Below are positions 32,061 through 40,661 of a DNA stretch of 64,000 nucleotides, one piece after another (positions within the stretch are counted from its first letter, which is position 1; every line of letters begins with the position of its first letter). Location of the stretch: positions 186,001 through 250,000 of the forward strand of contig NZ_JAIMCB010000007.1 of NCBI RefSeq assembly GCF_025499425.1, in the 5' to 3' direction. Position numbers and translations under genes: made by a program. Source of the DNA: Acidiferrimicrobium sp. IK (GTDB lineage: Bacteria > Actinomycetota > Acidimicrobiia > Acidimicrobiales > Palsa-688). Below the pieces are notes generated by a model. It made no database searches, was not told the DNA's origin, and was given only the letters and a program-made list of their open reading frames with translations.

Positions 32061-35000
32061 ATGCACGCTGATCAGATCGGGCGCGACGAGGCGGCCGATC
32101 AGTGGTTCCGAGCCGTGGTTGCCGAGCTTGGCGACCGAGTCCTGGTGGAGGAGTGGGTCGAGCGCCTTCCTCCCGGGTATCGGGAGCGCACCCTCCCTGC
32201 CGACGCCGCGGCGGACATCGAGATGGCAGCCAGCCTCCTGGGTGAAGCGGCCAGCGGAGCAGCTGGTGGAGCGGCCGATCCGCGGCCACCGAGCGGCGCG
32301 CCGCCCTCCGAGCGCGTCGACGAGGCGGCCACCCCGGGCCCCGACGGCGTCCCGGCCGCCAGCGCCGGGCGCTCCGCTGACCGCCTCGGTGCCGACCACC
32401 GGCTCTCGGTCCGTCCCGGCACCGAGGGGGGTTCTGAGACGTTCCGGTTGCGTCGCATCGGCGTCCAGGCCGTCGAGCTGACCGGGGTCCTCCCGATGCT
32501 CGAAAGCTTCGGCCTGGCGGTCACCGACGCGGTGCCCTTCACCCTCACGCCGCTCCCCGGCCGGCCCGGGACCGAGATCCACGTCGACGACTTCGGGCTG
32601 CGCGTCGTCGGAGCGGCCAGCTTCGACCTGGTCTCCGACGGCGGCCGTCTGGTCGCGGCCTTGGAGGCGACCGCCGGGCGTCGGGCCGACGTCGACGGCC
32701 TGAACCGGCTGGTGATCGCCGCCGGGCTCGACTGGCGTCAGGTGGTGGTCCTGCGGGCCTACCGCCGGTACCGCATGCAGTGCGCGCCGGCGTGGACCGA
32801 CGTCGAGATGGACGACGCCCTGGCGGCGTTCCCCGGCGTCGCCTCGGCGCTGATCGAGTACTTCGAGTCCTGTTTCGCGCCGACCGCCGAGACACCGACG
32901 GAGCGGGCCACGCAGCGGACCGCGGCTCGCGACGGCGTCTTGGAGCGCCTCGGCGCGGTTCCCCATCTGCAGCAAGACCAGATGCTGCGGGGGTTCCTCG
33001 GTCTGGTCGATGCGACGTTGCGTACCAACTGGTACCGCCGGGACGCGGACGGCCGCCCCCGGCGGACCATCGCCTTGAAGCTCAACAGCGTCATCGTGCC
33101 CGAGCTGCCCGCCCCCCGGCCTCACGTCGAGACCTTCGTGCACGGCCCGGCGGTGGAAGGGGTTCACCTCCGCAACGGGCCGATCGCCCGGGGCGGCATC
33201 CGCTGGAGCGACCGCCCGCTCGACTTTCGCACCGAGGTCCTCGGCTTGGCGGAGGCTCAGACCAAGAAGAACGCGATCATCGTGCCGACCGGCGCCAAGG
33301 GCGGTTTCGTGGTTCGCAGCGGGTCCGTCGACCCCGGGGCGGTCCTCGACGCGTATCGGGACTTCATCTCCGGGCTCCTCGACATCACCGACACCGTGGT
33401 CGAAGGGACCGTCCGCCATCCCGACGGGGTGGTGGCCGCGGACAGCGACGACCCGTACCTGGTCGTCGCCGCCGACAAGGGCACGGCCACCTTCTCCGAC
33501 GAAGCCAACGCGCTGAGCGAGGCGTACCGGTTCTGGCTCGGCGACGCGTTCGCCTCGGGCGGGTCGCACGGTTACGACCACAAGGTCATGGGTATCACAG
33601 CCCGGGGGGCGTGGGTCGCGGTCCGGAGGCACTTCCGCCACCTCGGCATCGACGTGCAGCGCGAGCCGGTCCGGGTCGCGGGGATCGGGGACATGTCCGG
33701 CGACGTGTTCGGCAACGGCATGCTGCAGAGCCGGGCGCTCAAGCTGGTCGCCGCGTTCGACCACCGCCACATCTTCGTCGACCCCGACCCCGACCCGGAG
33801 AAGGCCTACGAGGCACGGGCCCGGCTGTTCGCGATGGGCCGCTCCAGCTGGGCCGACTACGACGAGTCGGCCCTCTCCGCCGGTGGCGGCGTGTGGTCCC
33901 GCGACGCCAAAGAGATCACCCTGTCACCAGAGGCGAGGGCCTCCCTCGGTCTCAGCGAGACCACCGTGAGACCCCCGGAGCTGATCTCGGCGATCCTCAC
34001 CGCGCCGGTCGACCTGCTGTGGTTCGGTGGGATCGGCACCTACGTGAAAGCCCCCGACGAGAGCGACTCGGTCGTCGGCGACCACACCAACGACGGGGTC
34101 CGGGTGACCGCCGACCGGGTCCGGGCCCGGGTGATCGCCGAAGGCGGCAACCTGGGGGTGACCCAGCGGGGCCGGATCCGCTACTCGCGGCGCGGCGGCC
34201 GGATCAACACCGACTTCATCGACAACGCGGCGGGAGTGGCGACCTCCGATCGCGAGGTCAACCTCAAGATCCTCCTCGGGCTGGCGGCCGAGGCCGGGCG
34301 CCTGGCGGAAGGGGAACGCGACGCCCTGCTGGCGGCCGCCACCGACGACGTCGCGGCCGAGGTCCTCCGCCAGGTCGATCACAGCGTGGCCGCCCTGGAC
34401 CGATCGATGCCCGACAGCGCGCCCGCGCTGGACTCTTACGTGGCGCTCATCGAGCGCCTCGAGAAGGTCGGGTTGGTAGACCGAGGGGTCGAGTCGCTCC
34501 CAGACGACGAGGAGGTCGCCGCCCGCCGGGCCGCCGGCGCCGGCCTCATCCGCCCGGAGCTGGCGGTGCTGCTCGCGTTCGCCAAGTCCGACCTGGTCGC
34601 CTCGATCGAGTCGTCCACGCTGGCCGACGACCCCGCGCTCCTCGACGCGGTGACGCCGTACTTCCCCTCGGCGATCGTCGAGCGAGCCGGGGACCTCATC
34701 ACCCGCCACCGGTTGTACCCGCAGCTGGTCGCCACCGACGTCGCCGGCGAGATGGTCGACCGTCTCGGGGTGGTGTGGGCCCACGAGACCGCAGCCGAGC
34801 TCGGCCGGGACCTCGCCGACGTGGCCGGCGCGTTCTGGGCGGCCCGCCAGGTCCTCGACGGCGGCTCCCTCTGGAGTCGCCTCGAGCAGGCCGCCGACGA
34901 CATCGACTCCGACGCCGAGGCCGCGCTCAACGACGCGGTGGCGGAGGCGGTCACCACCCTGGCCCGGGCCTACCTGCGCCGGCCGGGACCGGTGGTGCCC

Positions 35001-35588
35001 TCCGCGCTTCTCGCGGCCGACGTCGCTCTCGTCGATCGCCTCCCAGTCGAGGTCGACGCCGCCGAGCTGTCGCGCACGCCGCGCGTGCCGCCGGAGCTCG
35101 CCGCGGCGTGCGCCGCCGCGAAGCGCTCGGCCCAGGTGGGGGAGGTCGGCCCCGTCGTGGCGGCCACCGGACGCAGCGCAAGCGACGTCGCCGCAGCGTT
35201 CGCGGTGTTCGAGCGCAGCGGCCCGATCTCCAAGGCCCGCCGCCTGCTGGCCTCGGTCCCCCCACGCGGCCGGTGGGCCGCGTGGCAGGCCCGCTCGGTG
35301 GACGACGACCTCGCCGACCTGCGCCGGCGGGCGGCCACGCAGGCCCTGGGGGCGGCCCCCGGCGCGGTCGCCACGCCCGCCGGCGCGGTCGCCACGCCAG
35401 CCCTCGAGGGCGGCGCGCCGGCCAGCCACCGCGGCCCGGTCGGTGCCGACGCGGCGATGAGCGACTGGCTGGCCGAGCGCGACGAGGCCTTCGGCCGTGC
35501 CGCCGGCCTGCTCGACGCGGTGACCCCCGGGGCCGACGACTCGCTGCTCGTCGTCAGCCTGGCCGTGCGGATCCTCGCCGGGGGCTAG
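32061..35588 (+). CDS. gdh: NAD-specific glutamate dehydrogenase, short large-type enzyme
   Basis: This 1175-residue enzyme of the NAD-GDH (GdhB) family deaminates glutamate to 2-oxoglutarate. The catalytic core spans about 330-830: RNGPIARGGIRWSDRP, KNAIIVPTGAKGGFVV, AIGDM-like VAGIGDMSGDVFGNGML and the dinucleotide region (VIAEGGNLGVTQRGR). A long helical C-terminal domain follows. The usual family length is ~1600 residues. Here the N-terminal ACT-like part is largely missing and replaced by a Gly/Pro-rich stretch (~75-115). The ATG at 32061 is chosen because upstream frame belongs to the nuclease-like gene. The ribosome binding site is weak. A GAVATPA duplication lies near the C-terminus. 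Confidence 0.88.
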   Translation: MHADQIGRDEAADQWFRAVVAELGDRVLVEEWVERLPPGYRERTLPADAAADIEMAASLLGEAASGAAGGAADPRPPSGAPPSERVDEAATPGPDGVPAASAGRSADRLGADHRLSVRPGTEGGSETFRLRRIGVQAVELTGVLPMLESFGLAVTDAVPFTLTPLPGRPGTEIHVDDFGLRVVGAASFDLVSDGGRLVAALEATAGRRADVDGLNRLVIAAGLDWRQVVVLRAYRRYRMQCAPAWTDVEMDDALAAFPGVASALIEYFESCFAPTAETPTERATQRTAARDGVLERLGAVPHLQQDQMLRGFLGLVDATLRTNWYRRDADGRPRRTIALKLNSVIVPELPAPRPHVETFVHGPAVEGVHLRNGPIARGGIRWSDRPLDFRTEVLGLAEAQTKKNAIIVPTGAKGGFVVRSGSVDPGAVLDAYRDFISGLLDITDTVVEGTVRHPDGVVAADSDDPYLVVAADKGTATFSDEANALSEAYRFWLGDAFASGGSHGYDHKVMGITARGAWVAVRRHFRHLGIDVQREPVRVAGIGDMSGDVFGNGMLQSRALKLVAAFDHRHIFVDPDPDPEKAYEARARLFAMGRSSWADYDESALSAGGGVWSRDAKEITLSPEARASLGLSETTVRPPELISAILTAPVDLLWFGGIGTYVKAPDESDSVVGDHTNDGVRVTADRVRARVIAEGGNLGVTQRGRIRYSRRGGRINTDFIDNAAGVATSDREVNLKILLGLAAEAGRLAEGERDALLAAATDDVAAEVLRQVDHSVAALDRSMPDSAPALDSYVALIERLEKVGLVDRGVESLPDDEEVAARRAAGAGLIRPELAVLLAFAKSDLVASIESSTLADDPALLDAVTPYFPSAIVERAGDLITRHRLYPQLVATDVAGEMVDRLGVVWAHETAAELGRDLADVAGAFWAARQVLDGGSLWSRLEQAADDIDSDAEAALNDAVAEAVTTLARAYLRRPGPVVPSALLAADVALVDRLPVEVDAAELSRTPRVPPELAAACAAAKRSAQVGEVGPVVAATGRSASDVAAAFAVFERSGPISKARRLLASVPPRGRWAAWQARSVDDDLADLRRRAATQALGAAPGAVATPAGAVATPALEGGAPASHRGPVGADAAMSDWLAERDEAFGRAAGLLDAVTPGADDSLLVVSLAVRILAGG
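35361..35402 (+). repeat. 21-bp tandem duplication in the gdh 3' end
   Basis: Two copies of a 21-bp unit encode GAVATPA twice near residue 1105. It is in frame, so the protein is not disrupted. Confidence 0.8.
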
Positions 35589-35713
35589 GGCCCCCAGGGG
35601 CCGGCGTCGAGGGGCCGGCCGGCCCGGTCCAAGAGGAACCGTCGTGGAGGACCTGGCGGGCCGCCCAGAACGCGCCGGCGCCGGCGTTGTGCCTGGGCCC
35701 GCTGGCTCGGGCG
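35589..35713. other. Intergenic region with palindromes and an inverted copy of gdh sequence
   Basis: These 125 bases lie between convergent genes. They contain a GGCCCC-CA-GGGGCC hairpin (about 35589-35603), a 14-bp GGGCCGGCCGGCCC palindrome at 35612-35625, and a 32-bp exact inverted copy (35647-35678) of gdh coding sequence 34825-34856 with weaker similarity for ~20 bases beyond. Confidence 0.75.
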
Positions 35714-36706
35714 CTACGCCTCGGCGCCGGCCTCGCGGGGCAACGCCGGCCGGGACCAGTCGAGGACGTCGCCGCCCCGGCCTCCGGGGCCCATCCCGTC
35801 CGCGCCGGTGGGCCCGTCGAGCAGGCCTGCGGGTGCCTCCAGCAGCCCGGCGGTGAGCGGTTCGCTGCCGCCCGGCTCGGCGACCAGCGCCGAGAGCGCT
35901 CCCCAAGCGTCCTCGATCGCGTCCAGGCGCCGGGTGGCGCCCTGGCGTAGCCGGGCGGCGGTGGCGCCGACGAGCAGGTTCGCCAGGCACAACGCCCCGG
36001 TCATCGAGTCGAACGGGCCGACGCCCGACGCGGCCACGAAGAACGCCATCGCGCCCCGGGCGGCCAACGGCGACAGCGGGCTGTCGGTGATGGCCACCAC
36101 CGCCATCCCGTGATCGCGCGCCAGCTGCACGGTCGACACCAGCGACCGCTCGTAGCGGCGGATGTCGACCGCGACCAGGACATCATGGGACTCCGCCCCG
36201 CCGAGCGACCGGCCGATGGCCGCCTCGCTGCCGCCGAGCAGGGAGACGCCCTCCCTCAGCTGCGACAGCTGGCTGGACAGAGAGAGACCGACTGGAAGGG
36301 TCACGTCCCCGGGGAGCACCCACACGTGGCGGCGCCGGTCGGCGAGGAGGGACACGACCCGTTCCAGCACCTCCGCGGAGATCCCCGCGAAGGTGCGGGT
36401 GACGTTGTCCTGCTCGGTCTCCATCACCCGGCTGAGCAGGTCGGTCGGCGGCCGCTGGCGGATCCGGTCGTGCGCCGGACCCAGCTGGCGGGCCAGCTCC
36501 TGTTGGACCGCGGCCTGGAGCGCCACGAAGCCCTCGTATCCGAGCTTGACAGCTAGGCGCACCACCGACGGGCCGCTGGTCCCGGCCCGCTCCGCGACCT
36601 GGGCCACGGTTCCGAACGCGATGGTCTGCGGCTCGCCGGCCAACACCTCGGCGATCCGTCGCTCCGTCGCCGTTAGGCGGTCGGAGTGCTCCATGATGCG
36701 ATCCAC
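35714..36706 (-). CDS. MurR/RpiR-family transcriptional regulator
   Basis: This 330-residue regulator has an N-terminal HTH_6 domain (LTATERRIAEVLAGEP, VAQVAERAGTSGPSVVRLAVKLGYEGF, residues ~8-65) and a central SIS sugar-isomerase-like domain (about 110-250: LLADRRRHVWVLPGDVT, VAITDSPLSPLA) that binds phosphosugars. The C-terminal 60 residues are Gly/Pro-rich. It begins at the GTG at 36706. It is divergent from the methyltransferase-rpiB genes. RpiR-type control of the nearby rpiB is possible but not shown. Confidence 0.88.
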   Translation of the reverse strand: MDRIMEHSDRLTATERRIAEVLAGEPQTIAFGTVAQVAERAGTSGPSVVRLAVKLGYEGFVALQAAVQQELARQLGPAHDRIRQRPPTDLLSRVMETEQDNVTRTFAGISAEVLERVVSLLADRRRHVWVLPGDVTLPVGLSLSSQLSQLREGVSLLGGSEAAIGRSLGGAESHDVLVAVDIRRYERSLVSTVQLARDHGMAVVAITDSPLSPLAARGAMAFFVAASGVGPFDSMTGALCLANLLVGATAARLRQGATRRLDAIEDAWGALSALVAEPGGSEPLTAGLLEAPAGLLDGPTGADGMGPGGRGGDVLDWSRPALPREAGAEA

Positions 36707-36813
36707 GACACCGTCGATCGGCAGAGCTTACGGGGCCGGGCACCGCGCCGGCCTCTGCAGACCCAGCGCCGCCCTCCGCAGGACCTGGCGCCGGCCTCTG
36801 CAAGACTCGGGGA

Positions 36814-37479
36814 ATGGCCCCCCGCTCGTTCCTGCTGGACGACGCGATGAGCTCGTACCTAGACGCCCACCGCCCTCCGCCGGATCCGGTGGCGGCCCGC
36901 CTGATCGCTGAGACCGCCGCGTTGGGAGGCGCCGCGGGCATGCAGATCGGGGTTGACCAGGGAATGTTCATGCAGCTGCTGGCGTCGCTCAGCGGTGCCC
37001 GGCGCGCCGTGGAGGTCGGGACCTTCACCGGGTACTCGGCGCTGTGCGTCGCTCGCGGCATGGGTCCCGACGGCCGCCTGCTTTGCTGCGACGTGAGCGA
37101 GGAGTGGACGTCGGTGGCCCGCCGTTACTGGGCGGAGGCGGGGGTCGCGGCGCGCATCGAGCTGCGTCTCGGGGCCGCCGGTGACACCCTCGCCGCGCTG
37201 CCGGTCGAGCCGCTTTGGGATCTGGCTTTCATCGACGCCGACAAGCCCGGCTACCCCGACTACTGGGAGAAGATCGTGGTGCGCATGCGCCCCGGTGGCC
37301 TGATCCTGGTGGACAACGTCCTCTGGGGCGGATCGGTAGCCGACCCGGACGCGACCGACAGCGGCACCGCCGCCATGAAGTCGTTCAACGACCTGGTCGC
37401 CGCCGACGACCGAGTCGAGGCGATGATCATGCCCATCGGTGACGGGCTGACCGTCGCCCGCACCCACCCGGCCCCCTGA
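36814..37479 (+). CDS. SAM-dependent O-methyltransferase, caffeoyl-CoA/catechol type
   Basis: This 221-residue class I methyltransferase has the SAM motif VEVGTFTGYSAL (about 67-78), the acidic CCDVSEEW, the catalytic metal-binding region FIDADKPGYPDYWEK and ILVDNVLWGGSV (metal ligands Asp/Asn). These fit the divalent-metal-dependent O-methyltransferase family acting on catechols or caffeoyl-CoA-like acceptors. It starts at the ATG at 36814. AAGACT lies 6 bases upstream, a possible degenerate -10. Confidence 0.9.
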   Translation: MAPRSFLLDDAMSSYLDAHRPPPDPVAARLIAETAALGGAAGMQIGVDQGMFMQLLASLSGARRAVEVGTFTGYSALCVARGMGPDGRLLCCDVSEEWTSVARRYWAEAGVAARIELRLGAAGDTLAALPVEPLWDLAFIDADKPGYPDYWEKIVVRMRPGGLILVDNVLWGGSVADPDATDSGTAAMKSFNDLVAADDRVEAMIMPIGDGLTVARTHPAP

Positions 37480-37516
37480 CCGCACCGACCGTGGTGCCAG
37501 CCCACTTGGAGAACCG

Positions 37517-37975
37517 ATGAGAGTTGCCGTTGCGTCCGACCACGCCGGGTTCGAGCTGAAGACCGCGATCGTCGAGCACCTGAAAGGCGCCGGGCACGAG
37601 GTGCTCGACTTGGGCACCGACTCGCCGGCGCCGGTCGACTACCCGGCGTTCTGCGCGGCGTGCGCCCGGGCGGTGGTCGCCGGCGACGCCGAACTCGGCG
37701 TCGTGGTGGGCGGCAGCGGGCAGGGGGAGCAGATCTCCGCCAACAAGGTCCACGGGGCGCGCGCCGCGCTCTGCCACGACGAGTACACCGCCCGGCTGGC
37801 CCGCCAGCACAACAACGCCAACGTGTTGTCGATCGGGGCTCGGGTCACCGCCGAGGTCCTGGCCCTCATCCTCGTCGACACGTTCCTGGCCACCCCCTTC
37901 GAGGGAGGCCGCCACGTGGCCCGCCTCGAGCAGATCGCGGCCATCGAGGCCGAGGAGTGCGCGCCGAGCGCGTGA
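37517..37975 (+). CDS. rpiB: Ribose-5-phosphate isomerase B
   Basis: This 152-residue enzyme interconverts ribose 5-phosphate and ribulose 5-phosphate. The family signatures are ASDHAGFELK at the N-terminus (phosphate-binding His), VVVGGSGQGEQISANKV (anion-hole loop; catalytic Ser/Cys position is Ser) and QHNNANVLSIGAR. The ATG at 37517 follows TTGGAG. Length is normal. It complements the isolated zwf at 22.6 kb in the pentose phosphate pathway. It is convergent with murA. Confidence 0.93.
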   Translation: MRVAVASDHAGFELKTAIVEHLKGAGHEVLDLGTDSPAPVDYPAFCAACARAVVAGDAELGVVVGGSGQGEQISANKVHGARAALCHDEYTARLARQHNNANVLSIGARVTAEVLALILVDTFLATPFEGGRHVARLEQIAAIEAEECAPSA

Positions 37976-37985
37976 TGCTCGGCTA

Positions 37986-39284
37986 CTAGCTCGTCGTCAG
38001 GTCCATGCCGAGCGAACGGAGCTGCTCGGCCGGGCGGTGGTAGCCCCGCTCGAGGTGGTGCACGCCCCGCAGCGTCGAGCGGCCCTGCGCGGCGGCCGCG
38101 GCGATCACGCTGGAGAACCCGGCGCGCACGTCGGGGATGTCGACCTCCGCGCCGCGCAGCTTGGACACCCCCCGCACCACCGCCGAGTGCAGGTTGGAAG
38201 TGTCGTGGAACCGGCAGGCCGGGCCGCCCAGGCACGACGAGAACAGCTCGATCTCACCGCCCATCGCCTGCAGGGCCGGCACGTACACGAAGCGGTCCTC
38301 GTAGACGGTCTCGTGGAGGACCGACATGCCCTCCGCCTGGGTGAACAGCACCATGAGGGGGGTCTGCCAGTCAGTCATGAAACCCGGGTGCACGTCGGTT
38401 TGCACCGCCGCCGCCCGCAGCCCGTCGGGAGCGGACGCGGTCATGCCCTGATCGTCGACCTCCACGGTGGCGCCCATGCGCAGCAGGGTGGTGATCGCGG
38501 TGACCAGGCGGTCCTGGCCGCAGCCGATCACCCGGACCCGCCCGCCGGTCAGCAACCCGGCGACCAGGTAGCTGAACGCCTCGTTGCGGTCGCCCTGCAA
38601 GCGGGTGGTGGCGCCGCGCAAACCCGGAACCCCTTCGATGACGATCCGCCGCTCGGGGGCCAGCTCGATGCGGGCGCCCATCCGCTGCAAGAAAAACGCC
38701 AGCTCCAGGACCTCGGGCTCGGTGGCGGCGTTGCGGATGACGGTCTTGCCCTGGGCCAGCGCGCCGGTGAGAAGCGCCGACTCGGTGGCGCCCACGCTCG
38801 GGTAGGGCAGCTCGATGATGGCGCCGCGGAGCTGCGCGCACTGGGCGTGGATGCCCTCGTCGGTCACGGTGACCTCGGCGCCGAACGCCCGCAGCGACTC
38901 GACGTGGAAGTCCACCGGGCGGCTGCCGATCCGGTCGCCGCCGACGCGGGGCACCCAAGCCTCGCCGGCTAGGTGCAGCAGCGGCCCGAGGAGCAGGACC
39001 GGGATCCGGTTGAGCCCGGAGAACGACAGCGGCACCGACGGGGTCACCTCGTCGGGCGGTGCCACCGTGAGGGTGTCGCCGTCGCGGGAGACCGTCGCGC
39101 CGATCGCCTCGAGGATCCTGGTCGTGATCTCCACGTCGCCGACATCGGGGACGTTGGCGATGGTGCTCGGGCCCGCCCCGAGGATCGCCGCGACCATGTG
39201 CTTGGTCACGGCGTTCTTCGAGCCGTGGACCTCCACCTCGCCGCGTAGGGGGCCGGACGGTTCGATCAGCCAGGCGTCGGACAC
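37986..39284 (-). CDS. murA: UDP-N-acetylglucosamine 1-carboxyvinyltransferase with Asp117
   Basis: This 432-residue enzyme is the first committed step of peptidoglycan synthesis. It has an EPSP-synthase-type double domain: GSKNAVTKHM near the N-terminus, then GGDRIGSRPVD at 115-125, where the position of E. coli Cys115 is Asp117, as in mycobacterial MurA. The C-terminus has LERGYHRPAEQLRSLGMD. An extra loop (ELFSSCLGGPACRFHDTSN) lies near residue 355. The GTG at 39284 is 7 bases after TACCGT. The Asp form is known to give fosfomycin insensitivity. A MurA paralogue elsewhere cannot be excluded. Confidence 0.9.
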   Translation of the reverse strand: MSDAWLIEPSGPLRGEVEVHGSKNAVTKHMVAAILGAGPSTIANVPDVGDVEITTRILEAIGATVSRDGDTLTVAPPDEVTPSVPLSFSGLNRIPVLLLGPLLHLAGEAWVPRVGGDRIGSRPVDFHVESLRAFGAEVTVTDEGIHAQCAQLRGAIIELPYPSVGATESALLTGALAQGKTVIRNAATEPEVLELAFFLQRMGARIELAPERRIVIEGVPGLRGATTRLQGDRNEAFSYLVAGLLTGGRVRVIGCGQDRLVTAITTLLRMGATVEVDDQGMTASAPDGLRAAAVQTDVHPGFMTDWQTPLMVLFTQAEGMSVLHETVYEDRFVYVPALQAMGGEIELFSSCLGGPACRFHDTSNLHSAVVRGVSKLRGAEVDIPDVRAGFSSVIAAAAAQGRSTLRGVHHLERGYHRPAEQLRSLGMDLTTS

Positions 39285-39291
39285 CCCGCCC

Positions 39292-39297
39292 ACGGTA
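39292..39297 (-). promoter_or_regulatory. Putative -10 element (TACCGT), leaderless murA start
   Basis: TACCGT on the minus strand ends 7 bases before the murA GTG. Confidence 0.5.
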
Positions 39298-39369
39298 CCG
39301 GTCCAGCGGCGGGGGCGGTGCCGCGACGGGGACCGGGGGGCGGCGCCAGGTCTGCTACACCAAGATGCC

Positions 39370-39522
39370 GTGCAGGAGGTCACGACCCTCGCGGTCACCA
39401 CGACGACGCTCGTACCCGGCGCCCATCAGGACCCCGCCGACCTGTGGGGCATCCTGCTGGCCGTGGCGGTGATCGTGGGTGCGATCCTGTTCGTTCGGGT
39501 CGTGTTCCGCTCCCGCCGGTGA
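39370..39522 (+). CDS. Small single-pass membrane protein (50 aa)
   Basis: This 50-residue protein has a Thr-rich N-terminus, one hydrophobic segment (LWGILLAVAVIVGAILFVRVV) and a positive C-terminus (FRSRR), indicating an N-out/C-in single-pass topology. The GTG at 39370 is supported mainly by the GTGA overlap of its stop with the menC start at 39519. No family is recognised. Confidence 0.55.
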   Translation: MQEVTTLAVTTTTLVPGAHQDPADLWGILLAVAVIVGAILFVRVVFRSRR

Positions 39523-40661
39523 CCGGCGAGGAGATCGAGCTCAAAGGCATCGAACTGGTCACCGTCCGGCTGTCGCTGGCCGAACCGTGGGTCACCGCGA
39601 TGGGCCGGATCGCGGAGCGCTCGGTGGTGCTGGTCCGGGCCGTCACCGACGACGCGGAGGGGTGGGGGGAGTGCGTCGCCCAGCCGGAACCGACCTACAC
39701 CGCGGAGTACGAGGCCGGGGCCCGGGCGGTGCTGGAGGCCCACCTGGCGCCCAGGGTGCTCGCCGGTGGCCTGGCGGCGATGGAGGCGGTCAAGGGTCAC
39801 CAGATGGCCAAGGCGGCGCTGGAGGCCGCGGTCCTCGACGCCGGGCTGCGGGCCCGGGGGGTGGCGCTGGTCGACGCGCTGCGCGCCGTGTCGTCGCACC
39901 CCGGGCCCCACCGGGAGCGGGTGCCGGCCGGTGTCGCGGTGGGAGTTACCGGCGACGTCGACCGCCTGCTCGAAGAGGTGGGCAAAAGGGTCGGGGAGGG
40001 CTACCGGCGGGTGAAGCTCAAGGTCGGTCCCGGCTGGGACGTCGTTCCCGTCGCGGCCGTCCGGGACGCCCATCCCGGCCTGGCCCTCCAGGTCGACGCC
40101 AACGGGTCCTACCGTGCGCTGGGTGTCGACGGTGCCGCCGGCGCCCTGGCCCGCCTCGACGGGTACGGGCTGCTCATGGTCGAGCAGCCCCTCGGCGACG
40201 ACGACTTGGTGGGCCACGCCGAGCTGGGGCGGCGGTTGGCGACGCCGCTGTGCCTGGACGAGGCGATCGCCTCCGACGACGACGCGGCCAGCGCCGTGGC
40301 CCTGGGAGCGTGCCGGGTCCTCAACGTCAAGCCGGGACGGGTCGGCGGCCTTCGCGAGGCGGTGCGGGTGCACGACCGCTGCGCCCGGTCGGGGATCGGC
40401 GCGTGGTGCGGGGGGATGCTCGAGACCGGAGTCGGGCGGGCCGCCAACCTGGCGTTGGCTGCCCTCGGCGGGTTTTCGCTGCCCGGTGACCTGTCGGCTT
40501 CCGACCGTTACTGGGCGACCGACATCGTCGACCGGCCCGCCACTTTGCAGGCGGACGGGACCATCGCGGTGCCGGCCGGGCCCGGCATCGGCGTCAGTGT
40601 TTCGCTCCCGCCGGCCAGCGTGGTCGACCGGACCTGGATGTCGGCACGGGGCGGCGCATAG
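39519..40661 (+). CDS. menC: o-Succinylbenzoate synthase
   Basis: This 380-residue enolase-superfamily enzyme is of the menaquinone pathway. It has the K-x-K pair in RVKLKVGPG, metal ligands Asp in LQVDANGS, Glu in MVEQPL and Asp in CLDEAI, and the second Lys in LNVKPGRVGG. These match MenC more than muconate cycloisomerase, although the families are close. The GTG at 39519 overlaps the small membrane gene. No other men genes are adjacent. Its last 68 bases overlap the convergent channel-like gene. It could alternatively be an N-acylamino-acid racemase-type enzyme. Confidence 0.82.
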   Translation: MTGEEIELKGIELVTVRLSLAEPWVTAMGRIAERSVVLVRAVTDDAEGWGECVAQPEPTYTAEYEAGARAVLEAHLAPRVLAGGLAAMEAVKGHQMAKAALEAAVLDAGLRARGVALVDALRAVSSHPGPHRERVPAGVAVGVTGDVDRLLEEVGKRVGEGYRRVKLKVGPGWDVVPVAAVRDAHPGLALQVDANGSYRALGVDGAAGALARLDGYGLLMVEQPLGDDDLVGHAELGRRLATPLCLDEAIASDDDAASAVALGACRVLNVKPGRVGGLREAVRVHDRCARSGIGAWCGGMLETGVGRAANLALAALGGFSLPGDLSASDRYWATDIVDRPATLQADGTIAVPAGPGIGVSVSLPPASVVDRTWMSARGGA

